A DNA stretch of 64,000 nt, from assembly GCA_037447655.1 (NCBI GenBank), contig JBBHKE010002919.1, positions 1-64,000 of the forward strand. The letters run 5' to 3'. The notes below the pieces were generated by a model. That model saw only the letters and a program-made list of their open reading frames with translations, had not been told where the DNA came from and searched no databases. Below are positions 51,711 through 62,082 of this stretch, in pieces. Made by a program: the position numbers and the translations under genes. This DNA is from Zygnema cylindricum (Eukaryota > Streptophyta > Zygnematophyceae > Zygnematales > Zygnemataceae). Each line of letters starts with the position of its first letter. The stretch's first letter is position 1.

Positions 51711-51879
51711 TGTTGTTCCACCACTGCTTCCGCTACCTGCCATCTCTCTATGTCTTAAAAAAAAAAAAAAAATCCTTCCAACCGATTTTAGAATCCAAAA
51801 TACTAAATCCGATATTCGATAATTATTACTAAATGTCAAAGGTAGCTACCTCCATAGATTTACTTTTCACGATGTTTTT

Positions 51880-52370
51880 TTTTTACCACTTTCTGCACAT
51901 GTTTTTTTCTACGGTTGAACCTTTGAATTCTACTTCTCTTTCCTCATTTTCTTAATGTAATTTGTTATTCAATCAATTTTTGCATTTTTATTTTCTTTCC
52001 TAATATTATAAACTTCCCTTCCTACTCCAAGTTTCTGAACATTTTTTCTCTGTCTTTTTCTAAGTGCATTAATCTTCTCATGCATATTTTTTTCAGTTTC
52101 TACTTCCAAGTGACTTTCACTTCCTCCACCTATTCTCACTTCAATCACCACTCCCTCTTGTAAATCTTTATCACTCACCAATCTGTCGTCAAAAAAATCA
52201 AAAACATTGACAGAAACCGAGTACTTTCCTGTCACCTCTTTCTCCACTCCATTTTTGGTGTCATCAAATTTTTCCCTTCCTTTCTCATTTTCCACATTTA
52301 GAAAAACAACAGTCGGCAGGTATACAAATTCGTCCACAGGATGTGTAACTCTTCGTGTAGGAGGTTGAAC
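51880..52370 (-). pseudogene. Element Y' accessory ORF
   Basis: Frame 52337-51969 (122 residues): DEFVYLPTVVFLNVENEKG, DFFDDRLVSDKDLQEGVVIE, then an E/K-rich segment (HLEVETEKNMHEKINALRKRQ). Upstream the same frame has RWDDNRVQPPTRR. Downstream in another frame RIQRFNRRKKHVQKVVKKK (~51935-51880). These blocks match the accessory ORF of element Y (9817-10716) in the same order. Function unknown. Confidence 0.55.
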
Positions 52371-52439
52371 TCGATTGTCATCCCATCTGTTTCTAGAATT
52401 TCCTGTGACACATGCACTTTAATAGAACGAAAACACTTT

Positions 52440-53147
52440 GAAGGTATGCCCTAAATCATTACAGTAAAAACAATTTTCTGATTAACAATTTTTTCTATTT
52501 TTATGAAAATGTGATTTAACGCTCAGAAAATTCCCCTTATCCTTTAAAGCCTCTTTATTCTTCTCTTCATCTAAAACAAATCTGATTGCTAAAGGTAAGT
52601 TCCAATCCTTTTTATCAACTTGTTTTAATCTATCTAAAACACACATGTATTCCCAAAGTAATCCTTTCATTAATAAAAGAGCCTTTTGAGTATTTGTAAA
52701 ATTTCCTCATACAATATCATTTTCTACAAAAAATCTTTGCAAACTATGGCAATTTTTCAACATGGTACCTAGAGCATACTTATATTAAACTATTTTTGTA
52801 ACACTACTCATCCAGTGATTCACATAAGTCTTTTGATATGTACGTTCTTACCACTTCCATAATTGAGCTGCACTTTCAAGATCAAGGTAAGTCATTACAA
52901 GTTCCTCAATCAATGATAGCTTGATAATCCGCAAACACTCATTATTATTCTCCTTCCATCCAATTGATGATTCAACACAAGTCCCATCCACTACATCCAT
53001 TAGCTCCCTTAACTTGAAGTTGCCCTCCATAATACTCTGCCAATAGTAATATTCAGATCTATCAAATATAGGTTATTTTGATTCATACAATATGGGTAGC
53101 CATGGGTGTGGGCCCATAACCTGTTGTCCATAGCCATTTCCCGCCAT
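52440..53147 (-). pseudogene. Element Y' gag
   Basis: Starts in the 5' LTR at ATG 53147 (MAGNGYGQQV, then PBS-encoded M-G-P at 53117). Broken pieces: 53030-52848 (ELMDVVDGTCVESSIGWKE, EELVMTYLDLESAAQLWKW), a broken YKYALGTMLKNCHSLQRF-like stretch, and 52670-52482 (MKGLLWEYMCVLDRLKQVDK..., LAIRFVLDEEKNKEALKDKG, HKNRKNC). The zinc knuckle continues out of frame as CFYCNDLGHTF. Confidence 0.73.
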
Positions 53148-53326
53148 AGATTTACCATTGGAAGCACCACAGACTACCACAAAAACTACCTACTTTGAGT
53201 CCACTTAGAATTCTACAGAATTAACAAACCAATCTATAACCTACATAAACAGATATTACTTAGGTCACTAAGTATCCCCACAAATTTCATTTAAAAATAC
53301 CAAATAGAATTGTCACATCACCCAGC
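53122..53326 (-). repeat. Element Y' 5' LTR, truncated
   Basis: Matches 50387-50595 from TGTTGTCCATAG to ...CACATCACCCAGC, then switches to element I protease at 53327. PBS (minus GGTTATGGGCCCACA, 53121-53107) adjoins. Confidence 0.85.
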
Positions 53327-53826
53327 AATGCCAACAGTTGTCTCAGAACAACAAAATATACCTCATCATCATACTTTGCTATAAAAGTTTCGTTCCTAGT
53401 GTAAGTCTCAAAATCTTTATCATCTAAGACAGAAAAAGAGATGAGATTCTTGCTTAACTAAGGTATATAGGGAATATCTAAGAAAGTCACTATGGACATC
53501 TGACTCTCCACTAGTACCTTTAAATCTACCAATCCCACTAGAATTGAAAGAACTACTCTCCCATCTCCATACTCTATCTCTATAGTGGGAATCTTTCTCA
53601 GCTAAGTAAATAATTTCTTTTTACGGCACATATGCATTGAGGCACCTGAGTCAATAATCCAACCTTCCTCTGGAGCTTCTCGGAGAGCTCCGATCGCACA
53701 CTTCTGCCTCCTTGGGATCTATTTTTCCTCCAGTATTTCGTTGAGAAGAAGCTCCCCATCTTATTCATCCGAGGTCTCCTCCTCTTGGAACTCCCGTGTC
53801 ACTTATGTGGTCACAAGTGCCTTCTT
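53327..53826 (-). pseudogene. Element I protease
   Basis: Read downwards: acidic linker (EEETSDE.DGELLLNEIL), QKCAIGALREAPEEGWIIDS, then the G-A-S-M-H-M-C active-site continuation (~53670-53630), a stop, LRKIPTIEIEYGDGRVVL, VDLKVLVESQMSIVTFLDI, LISFSVLDDKDFETYTRN and YDDEVYFVV. Cut at the Y' junction. Confidence 0.83.
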
Positions 53827-54672
53827 CTATGCGATAGATCCACTAGATTTGTTCTCCTTAAGCCTCAACTCTCTCAACTTAGTGCACTCTGCCATGTAGT
53901 GTTTCGATTTCTTGCAAAAATGGCAAAGCCCCTTTGGAGGTAGAGATCCGGATCCATCCGGTTGAGCTCCTCTCCCTCCTCCACCAAAACTCACATAAGG
54001 TTTCTGCTTCTCTTGATCTCTGCAATTGGTTCTGGCGGTCAAGGCTTGACCACACTTTACTCCCCTCAAAAGTTCAATGATGTTCTCTCTTACAAAGATC
54101 ATTTGAATCACTGTGCTCCAAATCCATTGGTTGTCCGGCAGATCCTGAACCGTGTTGAGAATATTAAAATACTCCTTTGGGAGCTTCATCAACAAGGTAT
54201 TTACCTTCTCCTTTTCATATTCCACCTTTCTAGCACTCTCCAACTCCAAAAACCAACCAGCCAAATCATTAAAAAAGTCAAGCATTTTCTCTCCTTTATA
54301 AACAAATGCCTGAATTTTCAGATCTTCGAGTTTTTGTTCTTGAATTGTGCCACTTCTATAAATGCCTTCAAGTGCCTCCCACAGGTCGACTGCACTTTCT
54401 ACATTAAGATGAGGTGTGGCCACTTTCCGAGAAAAGTGATTGAAAATAAAGTGATATGTTATAGAGTTGTTGAAGTCCCAAACATCAGAGTCATTTTCCT
54501 CAGTTTTAGGAATTACTTCCATCGGTACCATCTTAGGTGCCGATCTCAAAGTCACTTGTGTCAGCTTCTCTTTTTCCTTTCCAGTATCAGTGACGCTACT
54601 CTCTCCTTTATCATCCTCATTTTTTTGACTGTCCGTATTCTGCTGATAATCGTACTCCATTAAATCCCGATG
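53827..54672 (-). pseudogene. Element I gag, main part
   Basis: 277-residue open frame 54660-53827: charged N-terminal region (NEDDKGESSVTDTGKEKEKL), VWDFNNSITYHFIFNHFSRKV, LWEALEGIYRSGTIQEQKLED, FVYKGEKMLDFFNDLAGWFLE, LPKEYFNILNTVQDLPDNQW, VIQMIFVRENIIEL, G-rich stretch and zinc knuckle CHFCKKSKHYMAEC (intact). The frame is cut upstream by element H; the first part of gag is at 60930-61070. Confidence 0.87.
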
Positions 54673-54677
54673 GGGCT

Positions 54678-55569
54678 TGTTGAAAAATGTAATTTATATC
54701 TTGTCTCTATTTTATTTTTGTTTCTAACAAGAGAGAGAGAGAGAGAATGAAAGATACGCCATGGCTGCCGCGCTATTTAGAAAGGTGGTAGACTAAAGGA
54801 GAGGGCATTTTTACCAAAATGCCGCCCTTGACCGGATTTGAACCTAGGTCCTACCAACCACATTTAATGGGACGCCTTAACCATTAAGTCCTCAACGCAA
54901 CGATGAACTCACTAGATGTGATACGTACTTAAATTGTGACACGACGGCAAATTCACACCAAACTCACTACGAGACACATGTGAAACAATTCATGCACGAA
55001 CGCGAATTTGAATCGTGTAAATTTAACTGATCAAAAGGTCGTCGTTGCAACCGCCACCCAAATGAGCTTTTGGCGGCATTTGGAGATAGCATCACACACT
55101 GCCACGTGGCATCACACTATTGGATACCAGAGAAGATGGGAGGAACCATGGCTCTCGATTTGACAGGCGTCACCTTGAAGGCCATGTCGTACAATGGTCG
55201 TACAACAAGTATATCGGCCACTACCCTTTTTGTACTGTATAGTGTTCCCAAAGGACTAGGGTTTAGTAATAGGTAGCTGAGAGTAGGCAGACTCGGACTT
55301 AGTAATATTTGAGGCGCCTCTCTCTAGGTGACCTTCTGTATCAGTAGGTTGTTTTTGGCCAGCCATAACTAATTGCTCTAGGGAGCAAATTTAGTGATTT
55401 TATTTGCGTTGGACTCAAAGGAGTCTTTTCCTCACAAGGGTGAGGCTGGTGAGAGTCATTGCCTGCGAGGGTGGCAGTAATTATTTGGAAACCAAAGTGG
55501 GTTGATGTTATCCTAGTAGCTACTTATGAACTGTGCATTTTGTGGGGTAACGGAGCTCACAAAATTTTA
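54678..55569 (+). repeat. Element H 5' LTR
   Basis: TGTTGAAAAATG ... AAAATTTTA (the last base pair is TA, not CA, in this copy). Modules: (AG)n stem region, CGCCATGGCTGCC (54760-54772), antisense tRNA-like segment (54836-54898), GTAC cluster (55188-55240), leader GGCCAGCCATAACTAA (55357-55372) and mini-hairpins TTGCTCTAGGGAGCAA (55374-55389) / GACTCAAAGGAGTC (55413-55426). PBS GGTTATGGTTCCACC (55570-55584) is degenerate. Confidence 0.9.
54836..54898 (-). other. Antisense tRNA-like segment, element H 5' LTR
   Basis: Minus strand: ACTTAATGGTTAAGGCG (A-box/D-arm-like) then CTAGGTTCAAATCCGG, where GGTTCAAATCC matches the B-box consensus GGTTCGANTCC at 10 of 11 positions. The copy at 60195-60252 has GGCTTAATGGTTAAGGC and the same B box. 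Confidence 0.65.
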
Positions 55570-55572
55570 GGT

Positions 55573-55800
55573 TATGGTTCCACCACCTATGGTGAACATA
55601 ACGGATAGTTTAGGCGTTATCTATAAGGGAAAAAGAGGTGGACAAACGAACGAACAAGAAATGGGAGCTCCAAATACAGGCGTTTGTCACTTTTGTAGAA
55701 CATTGGGACGTTACATGGCTGATTGCACCAGATTGGAAGAATTAAGTATCAAATACGGAAAGGTTGACAGCACCAATGAGGAGATGTAAGACATTCTCCA
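55573..55800 (+). pseudogene. Element H gag, core deleted
   Basis: 71-residue frame: M-V-P-P-P-M-V-N-I-T-D-S (PBS-encoded start), then directly YKGKRGGQTNEQ and a zinc knuckle CHFCRTLGRYMADC in which the zinc-binding H is R. The ~250-residue capsid domain present in C, D and I is missing. Confidence 0.85.
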
Positions 55801-57280
55801 AAATATAAAATTAGATAATGAAGTGGAAACACCAAGCAAGCAATAATGTGCATTTGGAGGTAAATATGAACCCTCGGAGGAAGAGTGGATCATCGATTCG
55901 AGAGCATCTATGCATATGTGCAAAGACAAAAGGTGGTTTACAAAGTTGAGGAAGATCCCCACTGTTGAGTTAGAATATGGGGATGGTAGAGTTGTGACTA
56001 CAAACCATGTAGGATCAGTGGATCTAAAGGTCATAGTTGAAGTGAAAGTCTTTATTGTCACTCTTTCAAATGTGCTATATATACCACAGCTTAGCAAAAA
56101 TATGATCTCTATAGCTATCTTAGATGAGAAAGATTTTGTTACAAGAACTTAGAAAGGAAGGTTCACTGTTAGTTTTGATAGTGTGGTTTATTTCATAGCT
56201 GAAAAGGGTAGCCAGCGAATGTTCAGAATTGTATTTTGCAATGAAAAGAAAGGTGCCCTCTACTCTTGTGTAAGTGATATTATGTTGTGGCATAAGAGAC
56301 TTTGACATGTGCATCAAAATAGATTAAGAGAAATGAAAACTAAGGGAATAGTGGATGGGATAAAGTTTGAGTAATCTAAAAATATAGATGATTGTATTGG
56401 TTGTGCATAATGGAAGATCCATAGACTTCCTTTCCCAAATGTTACCACTTATAGGAGAGAGAAGGTCTTAAGGCTTGTATACACAGATGTGTGGGGACCA
56501 ACGAGATATCTCTCACACGGAAGGAAAAGGTATATGGTGACCTTCACCGATGACTTGTCTAGATATACTAAGGAATTCTTCATTAATCATAAGTTAGAAG
56601 GGTTGCGGTACTTTAAGGAATATAAAGTTTGGAGTGAGAAACTTCATGAGACCTCTATAAAAGAAGTAAGACGTGATAATAGGGGGGAGTACACCTCAAA
56701 TGAGTTCAAAGAGTTTTTAATAAACAAAGGAATTCATCATCAGAAAAATATTCTCGATTATCCGGAGCAAAATGGAGTAGCCGAAAGACTAAATAGAACA
56801 CTTGGTAATATGTCAAGGAGTATGCTAACTGATAAGAGGATAGGCTTGCAATTTTGGGCGGAAGCTATGAATTATGGAAACTTCATCAAAAATAGGATTC
56901 TAACTTCAGCTAATAAATATGAAACTCCATATGAGAGTTGGACTTGCGAAAAACCAGATTTGTCTAGTTTGAGAGAGTTTGGAAGTCAAGTGTTTAGCTT
57001 TGATAATGACAAAACAAAGTGGAAGTTAGAAGCAAGAGGAAAGCCTGGATACTTGGTCAGATATGATGAAGATAGCAAAGGATACCGAGTTTATGATCTA
57101 AAGAAAAATGATATAATCTTAGCCAAACACATTGTAGTTATGGATGAAGTAAAATCCATAGATCCGTTTAAATACACCAAAGAAGTTAAAATCAGGATAG
57201 TCGCGGATCTGGATTTTAATCCTGACCTTGAACTAATTGAGGAAGCACATAAGGGAGAAACTGAATTTGCAAGAAATTGA
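55801..57280 (+). pseudogene. Element H protease and integrase
   Basis: Protease EEWIIDSRASMHMCK: active-site D-S-G is D-S-R (~55892). 55910-56152 continues to LDEKDFVTRT. HHCC 56160-56420 contains stops (MLWHKRL-stop-HVH; DDCIGCA-stop). Integrase 56489-57280 (263 residues): MWGPTRYLSHGRKRYMVTFT (first D in YTDVWG just upstream), VRRDNRGEYTSNEF (second D), YPEQNGVAERLNRT (E), tail FGSQVFSFDNDKTKWKLEAR, YDLKKNDIILAKHIVVMDE. Confidence 0.87.
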
Positions 57281-57548
57281 GATGACAAGAAAGTGGAGGA
57301 GACGTATGAGGCTCCACTTCAAACCGAAACTGAAGAAAAACCACAGTCGGCGGATAGGGGAGATGAAGTTGTACCTAAACAAAATCTGAGAATACCCTCA
57401 ATTTCGGCATCACAATTTGAGGGAGGACGAAAAAGCATCAAACGGATTCAAGAGAGAATGGCGAACATTAAGTTAACCAAGCTGTCCCATCCGGAAGAAC
57501 CTAAAACATCTTTGGAAGCCATAAATAGCTTGAAAGGGGATAGATGGA
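57281..57548 (+). pseudogene. Element H linker before RT
   Basis: Frame 57293-57562: EETYEAPLQTETEEKPQSAD, IPSISASQFEGGRKSIKRIQ, LTKLSHPEEPKTSLEAINS. The last coding residues before the LTR fragment are GDRWK; the frame continues on the other side as TAINEEMNE at 58520. Confidence 0.83.
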
Positions 57549-58229
57549 AAGCCTCTAGATAGTATTTAACTAACCCAATTCAAGCCACAATCACTGCTTC
57601 CTAAGATGACAAACTAACAGTTTGACTGCACCCCTGTGCAGCCTAGACTCCCTTCAGTCCGTAGCAAAAACAATCACTGAAAATGGCCAACCAGCCGATA
57701 AGTTATGAGCCAGCAAAAATGTCAATTTTATACAAACTCTCAAAAGGAGAGAGGTACCTATCTACCAAATTCTCTATGTCCTAAATACCTCTCACAACCC
57801 CTATTTATTGAAGTACGAACCAATCAGATCACTATAAGGTACAGAAAAGTACATTGGCCGATGTACTTTTTGTATGGCCTATGTACGGCAACGTCATTAA
57901 GTGGACGCGTGTCCACTTTTAACTTGTCCTTATGTTCCCCAAAATTCTTGCGACCAAATGTCATCCCTCCACGTGGCGACATGTCATGCCACGTTCATAA
58001 ATGCCAAAGTGACCATTCCGCGATCTCGGCAGTTATACATGCCGTCGGATTAAATCCGACATTAAATGTCCGCCGTCAAAACCAATGTCCGATTCATTTA
58101 TTTTCAGGCGAGATAATGTTCGCACTATATAGCATTAGTTCTAAGTTCTTCCGTTCGTCATCTCGTTAATCGGAATCATGGTTTCAACAGTGTTTATATA
58201 ATTATCAAATCTAATGTATCCTAACGGAC

Positions 58230-58305
58230 TTCTACGACAGACTGGTTAGAGCTAACGGCTACGCCGCGCTCTGCTGGTCGGAAGTTCGAGTCCTGCCGGA
58301 CTCAA
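58230..58305 (+). other. Antisense tRNA-like segment in the truncated LTR
   Basis: Plus strand (antisense to the LTR): GACAGACTGGTTAGAGCTAA (A-box-like) and GGAAGTTCGAGTCCTGCC, where AGTTCGAGTCC matches the B-box consensus at 10 of 11 positions. The anticodon-arm region is rearranged (GGCTACGCCGCGCTCTGC). Overall the most tRNA-like B box in the window. Confidence 0.62.
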
Positions 58306-58379
58306 CCTTTTGTTGCGAGTGACATAAGTCACTCTTTAGCTGTACCTGCTTAAGCTAGGACAGCCTTGGCTCAACCACC

Positions 58380-58423
58380 CTCTCTATCCCTCAGTGACTA
58401 CAACAAGTATGGTGGATAGAGAG
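58380..58423 (-). other. Conserved-loop hairpin with perfect 10-bp stem
   Basis: CTCTCTATCC (58380-58389) and GGATAGAGAG (58414-58423) enclose, on the minus strand, ACTTGTTGTAGTCACTGA, the loop shared with B, C, A and K LTR hairpins. Confidence 0.7.
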
Positions 58424-58519
58424 AGGAGGCGGAGGCAGGCTGTCCGCCTTTTTCTTTTCCTATTTGTACTAAATTTCAACCTAGAAAATACCATATAAAA
58501 CAAATAACTTCAAAAGACA

Positions 58520-59260
58520 ACGGCTATTAATGAGGAAATGAATGAGTTCCATAATGGAGGCAAACACTTAGGAGTTAGTAGATTGTCCTCCGGATAGAAA
58601 ACCAATCGGTTGCAAATGGGTTTTTAAACTAAAATTGAACCTAGATTATTTTATAAAAAGGTACATGGCTAGGTTGGTAGCAAAGGGATACACTCAAAAG
58701 GAGGGAATGGATCATGGGGAGACCTTTGCACCGGTAGTTTGGTTTCCCTCAGTTAGAATCCTCATATGTCTAGTTGTAGTGGAAGACATGGAAAACATCA
58801 AATGGACATAAAAATTGCTTTTCTAAATGGGGAACTAGAAGAAACTTTTTTCATGAAACAACCGTAGGGAATTGTAGAGGAGGGAGAAGAAAACAAGGTG
58901 TGCAGGTTGATTAAATCACTATACGGGCTGGAACAAGCGCCCAAAAAATGGAACATAAAATTGGATGAGCTCCTTACCGGTCTAGGTTACCTACGAATCA
59001 GCTCCAATCACTCCATTTATCTTTTTAAAGATGAAAATGGTGCAATTTTCATTGCAGTGTATGTGGATTTTTTGCTTGTTTTGAGTAAATCTATTGAGAA
59101 AATAATTCAACTAAAAAGAAGTTTGAGTAGTCGATTTAATATGAAAGACTTAGGAGAAGCTAAGTACATTTTGGGAATACAAATGGAAAGGGATAGAGAC
59201 AAGAAAATAATCAGACTAACTCAGAAAGAAGCAAGCGGTAATATGTTTCAGAAATTTTAG
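58520..59260 (+). pseudogene. Element H reverse transcriptase
   Basis: TAINEEMNE, a W-to-stop in ANT-stop-ELVDCPPDRKPIGCKWVF, MARLVAKGYTQKEGMDHGET, EDMENIKWT-type broken QMDI block. Then 58898-59260: LYGLEQAPKKWNIKLDELL, FIAVYVDFLLVLSKS with YVDD changed to YVDF, MKDLGEAKYILGIQMERDRD. Confidence 0.86.
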
Positions 59261-60022
59261 GTGGACCAAGTCAATGGTTGCTCCACTCTTATGGGACTTA
59301 AAAGGGTTAGTGAGGGGAATGTTGAAGAATGAGTAATAGTCCTGGATGATCAGATTACTCTAGAAGAATATAAATTTATGTATAATATTCCTTATCTAAA
59401 AATTGTAAGAAGCTTGATCTACTTTATGAATTGTACACGTCTTGACATAGCAGCAACTGTATGAGTTCTTAGTAGAAGTCTAAATAATCCGAGAAAGAAA
59501 GACTGGGAGGCAGCCAAGATGGTAATAAGATATCTTGTGGGAATAAGGGAATTATGGTCAAATCTGGGAGGGGGGAATACTAACATCACCACTTGGAGTG
59601 ATGCTAGTTATAGAGATGTGCCACTCAAAAGGTCAACTTCTGGATATGTTTTGAAAATTGGGCTGGGTATATGCTGCTGGTACAAACAACAAAAATTTGT
59701 CACTCATTCTATAATTGAGGCTGAGTATATGGCATCATGCACAATTGTGAAAGAATTAATGTGGGTGAAATCTTTGCTGCAAGAATTGGGATTTATAAAG
59801 AATGGAGTGCAAAACATTTTCTGTGATAACCAAACATCATTTTAAGGCCAAATATATGGAAAAAAGGCTTAGCTTTGTGAGGGAAAAAGTAAATAACAAA
59901 ATCATCAAACTTGTGTACAACTGTGATGGGGAAATACTAGCTGATATGATGACCAAAACAGTTCTTTCACCAAAATTAGTTTATTGCACAAATTCTTTTG
60001 GGTTGAGAGAAATAAGGAGCTA
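59261..60022 (+). pseudogene. Element H RNase H
   Basis: SLIYFMNCTRLDIAATV, then 59519-59845: LVGIRELWSNLGGGNTNITT, WSDASYRDVPLKRSTSGYVL, FVTHSIIEAEYMASCTIVKE, NIFCDNQTSF. A small deletion removes the A-A-I-x-I-A-x-N-P-K segment. 59802-60023: HHFKAKYMEKRLSFVREKV, ILADMMTKTVLSPKLVYC. PPT AATTAAGGGGAG at 60025-60036. Confidence 0.86.
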
Positions 60023-60036
60023 AAAATTAAGGGGAG

Positions 60037-60924
60037 TGTTGAAAACGAATTTTTTTATCTTGTCTCTATTTTAATTAACTCTCTAACGAGAGAGAGCAAG
60101 AGAGAATGAAAGACACGCCATAGTTGTCACGCTATTCAGAAAGGTGGTAGACTGAAGTAGAGGGCATTTTTACCAAAATGTCGCCTTTGACCGGATTTGA
60201 ACCTGGGTTTTACCAACCACATTTAATGGGACGCCTTAACCATTAAGCCGTCGACGCAATGATAAACTCATTAGATTTGATACGTACTTAAATTGTGACA
60301 TGACGACAAATTCACACCAAACTCACTACGAGACGCATGTGAAACAATTCATCACGAACGCGAATCTGAATCGTGTAAATTTAATTAATCAAACGGTCGT
60401 CATTGCAGGCGCCACCCAGATGAACTTTTGGCGGCCTTTGGAGATAGCGTCACGCACTGTCACGTGGCATCACACTATTGGATACCAGAGAAGATGGGAG
60501 GAGGAACCATGGCTCCCGATTTGACAGGCGTCACCTTGAAGGCCATATTGTACAATTGCTGTACAATAAGTACATCGGCCACTGTACCTTTTTGTACTAT
60601 ATAGTGTTCCCAAAGGACTAGGGTTTAGTAATAGGTATCTGAGAGTAGGCAAACTAGGAATTAGTAATATTTGAGGCGCCTCTCTCCAGGTGACCTTTTG
60701 TATAAATACGTTTTTTTTGGCCAGCCATAACTAATTGCTTAGGGAGCAAATTTAGTGATTCTTTTTGCGTTGGACTAAGGGGAGTCTTTCCTCACGAGGC
60801 TGAAGATTGTCATTGCCTGTAAAGTTGGCAGTAATTACTGGGGAAACCCAAGTGGCTTGATGATATCCTAGTGGTTACTTGTGAACTATGCATTATGTGG
60901 GGCAACAGAGCCCAAAGAGTTTCA
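60037..60924 (+). repeat. Element H 3' LTR
   Basis: TGTTGAAAACG ... AGAGTTTCA. Antisense tRNA-like (60195-60252), GTAC cluster (60546-60596), TATAAATA (60701-60708), leader GGCCAGCCATAACTAA and mini-hairpin TTGCTTAGGGAGCAAA (60734-60749). The LTR-encoded Gag start here lacks an ATG (G-A-T-E-P-K-E-F). Confidence 0.92.
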
Positions 60925-60929
60925 CGGCT

Positions 60930-61096
60930 CCAAATAGTGTGGACGGTCGCCCCACACGACACTCACAATACCCCATAATCTCTTTCCAAGAAGTGCTCCC
61001 TTCATCATCTTGTTGCAATAAATAAACCGTGTTCCATCGAAGATGGGCACCCTAGAGGGTGGGCCCATAACTTGTAATTCTGTGACCTCAATTGGC
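60930..61096 (-). pseudogene. Element I gag, first part
   Basis: From the LTR across the PBS: IEVTELQVMGPPSRVPIFDG, then FIYCNKMMKGALLGKRLWGI, cut by element H at 60929. The LTR-encoded Met codon is ATT here (I-E-V-T-E-L-Q); the PBS ATG is intact. Continues at 54672. Confidence 0.82.
61058..61072 (-). other. Primer-binding site, element I
   Basis: Minus AGTTATGGGCCCACC, one change from the consensus GGTTATGGGCCCACC. Confidence 0.83.
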
Positions 61097-62077
61097 ACAC
61101 AAAACATGCAGCTTGATTGAAGCCTCAAGGAAAAATTTAAATACCTCATTTGCGTTAGAAAAAATATCACCCTTGCAGGAAATGACTCGCACTGCCTTCA
61201 CCTTTGTGAAGGCTAGACTTCCTTGAGCCTAATGCAAAAAGAATTGCTAAAAACGCCCAACCAGGCGATTAATTATCAAAAGGCAAAAATGCTAGTTTTT
61301 ATAGAAGCTCTCGGGTAGAGAGGCGGCTACCTACCTAAAACTCTAATTCCTAAATCCCTCTCTTAAACTCCTAGTAGTGAGGTACGGAACCAATCAAATG
61401 ACTGTAGAGTACAGGAACGTACTACCGCCAATGTACTTTCTCTGTGGCCAGTGTACAACATGGCCATGGAGAGGACGTGCATCACCTCTAGACTTGTCTC
61501 CGGATTTCCCACAAATTCTGCCAACGTTTGATAGGGTGCCACGTGGCCTGCGATGACCTGATGATCGCAAACAGCCAAGGCGGCCATTTTGTAATGGTGG
61601 CTTGGATGGAAGCCGTCGGATGTTAACAGGCTTTTACCTCGTTTCGTTGAAATTAAGTGTTCGCACCATTGAGTTTTGTGTTATACGTGCATTTGCAAAG
61701 TACCTAACTCGATCTATGTTAGAGTCTTAAAAATCCGTTTATCGAATTAGTCCTCTTGTATCTATTCATATATTTATCAAATCCTGTATATCACAAAAAC
61801 AAGTTCTAGATTATAGGATAAGACGACCGGCTAGTCGGCAGTCTGTAAGGACAAGGATCAAATTCTTGGACCGATAGCTTTTTTGCAAGGGCTGATCTCT
61901 TTACTTTTTTTGGATGCTCAAACACCCATGGGTCTATCTCATTCTCTCACCACTCTTCAATGACTACGACAAGTATGGGGACTAGAGAGAGAGAAAGGCA
62001 GAGCTTGATTGTCAAATAAGACATTTTGGTTTTCTACATCTGACGTAGAAAATACAATAAAACTTAAGATTTCAACA
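61073..62077 (-). repeat. Element I 5' LTR
   Basis: 1005 bp. Minus start TGTTGAAATCTTAAG at 62077; ends ...AATTACA before the PBS. Hairpin (~61940-61990, loop ACTTGTCGTAGTCATT), CCATGGG (61927), antisense tRNA-like (61812-61880), GTAC motifs (61405-61455). The mini-hairpin stem is CGCCT-ggtt-GGGCG (~61276-61263), a complementary replacement of TGCTC/GAGCA. CTTAG (62078-62082) would be its target-site copy. Confidence 0.87.
61812..61880 (+). other. Antisense tRNA-like segment, element I 5' LTR
   Basis: Plus strand (antisense to I): ATTATAGGATAAGACG (A-box-like) and AAGGACAAGGATCAAATTCTTGGACC, a T-arm-like hairpin with B-box-like GGATCAAATTC. The copy in the 3' LTR remnant (47808-47875) has GGGACAAGAATAAAATCCTTGGTCCC broken over the B box, but the flanking GGGACAAG/CTTGGTCCC stem persists. 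Confidence 0.58.
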
Positions 62078-62082
62078 CTTAG

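Larger units (their letters stand above)
50387..53326 (-). mobile_element. Element Y': second non-autonomous Y-family element, 5' LTR truncated
   Basis: 3' LTR 50387-51348 (962 bp), RNase H remnant (51349-51485), tandem repeats, accessory ORF, gag, PBS (53107-53121) and 205 bp of the 5' LTR (53122-53326). Same plan as element Y. Inserted in the integrase of element I; the far part of its 5' LTR is deleted, so no TSD can be tested. Confidence 0.83.
57549..58519 (-). mobile_element. Truncated LTR (B-like) inside element H
   Basis: Minus LTR. Its start (58519) reads CGTTGTCTTTTGAAG and continues with GGTATTTTCTAGGTTGAAAT, like B and K. Hairpin 58380-58423, CCAAGGC in place of CCATGG, antisense tRNA-like segment 58230-58305, GTAC cluster 57838-57893, leader and mini-hairpins 57640-57710. 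The final ~60 bp of U5 expected before the LTR end are missing at 57549, so it is a fragment, and no TSD is visible. Confidence 0.78.
54678..60924 (+). mobile_element. Element H: full-length copia element in element I gag
   Basis: LTRs 54678-55569 (892 bp) and 60037-60924 (888 bp), flanking 5-mers gggct (54673-54677) and cggct (60925-60929), 4/5. Gag is nearly deleted; PR to RNase H follow with many stops; an LTR fragment sits between linker and RT (57549-58519). Confidence 0.92.
47746..62077 (-). mobile_element. Element I: copia element split by Y' and H
   Basis: 5' LTR 61073-62077, PBS 61058-61072, gag 60930-61070 and 53827-54672, protease to 53327, integrase/RT/RNase H 48079-50386, and a 3' LTR remnant 47746-48078 with matching sequence. 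H sits in gag with flanking gggct/cggct. Y' sits in the integrase, where a stretch of protease/integrase and most of the Y' 5' LTR are deleted. Confidence 0.85.

Noticed and set aside
51757-51772. Poly-A tail of a LINE, SINE or processed gene
   Set aside because: Sixteen A residues next to tandem repeats in Y'; no coding or Pol III sequence upstream and no flanking duplication found.
53962-54663. 233-codon plus-strand frame
   Set aside because: Fully antisense to the well-supported I gag frame (54660-53827) with its zinc knuckle.
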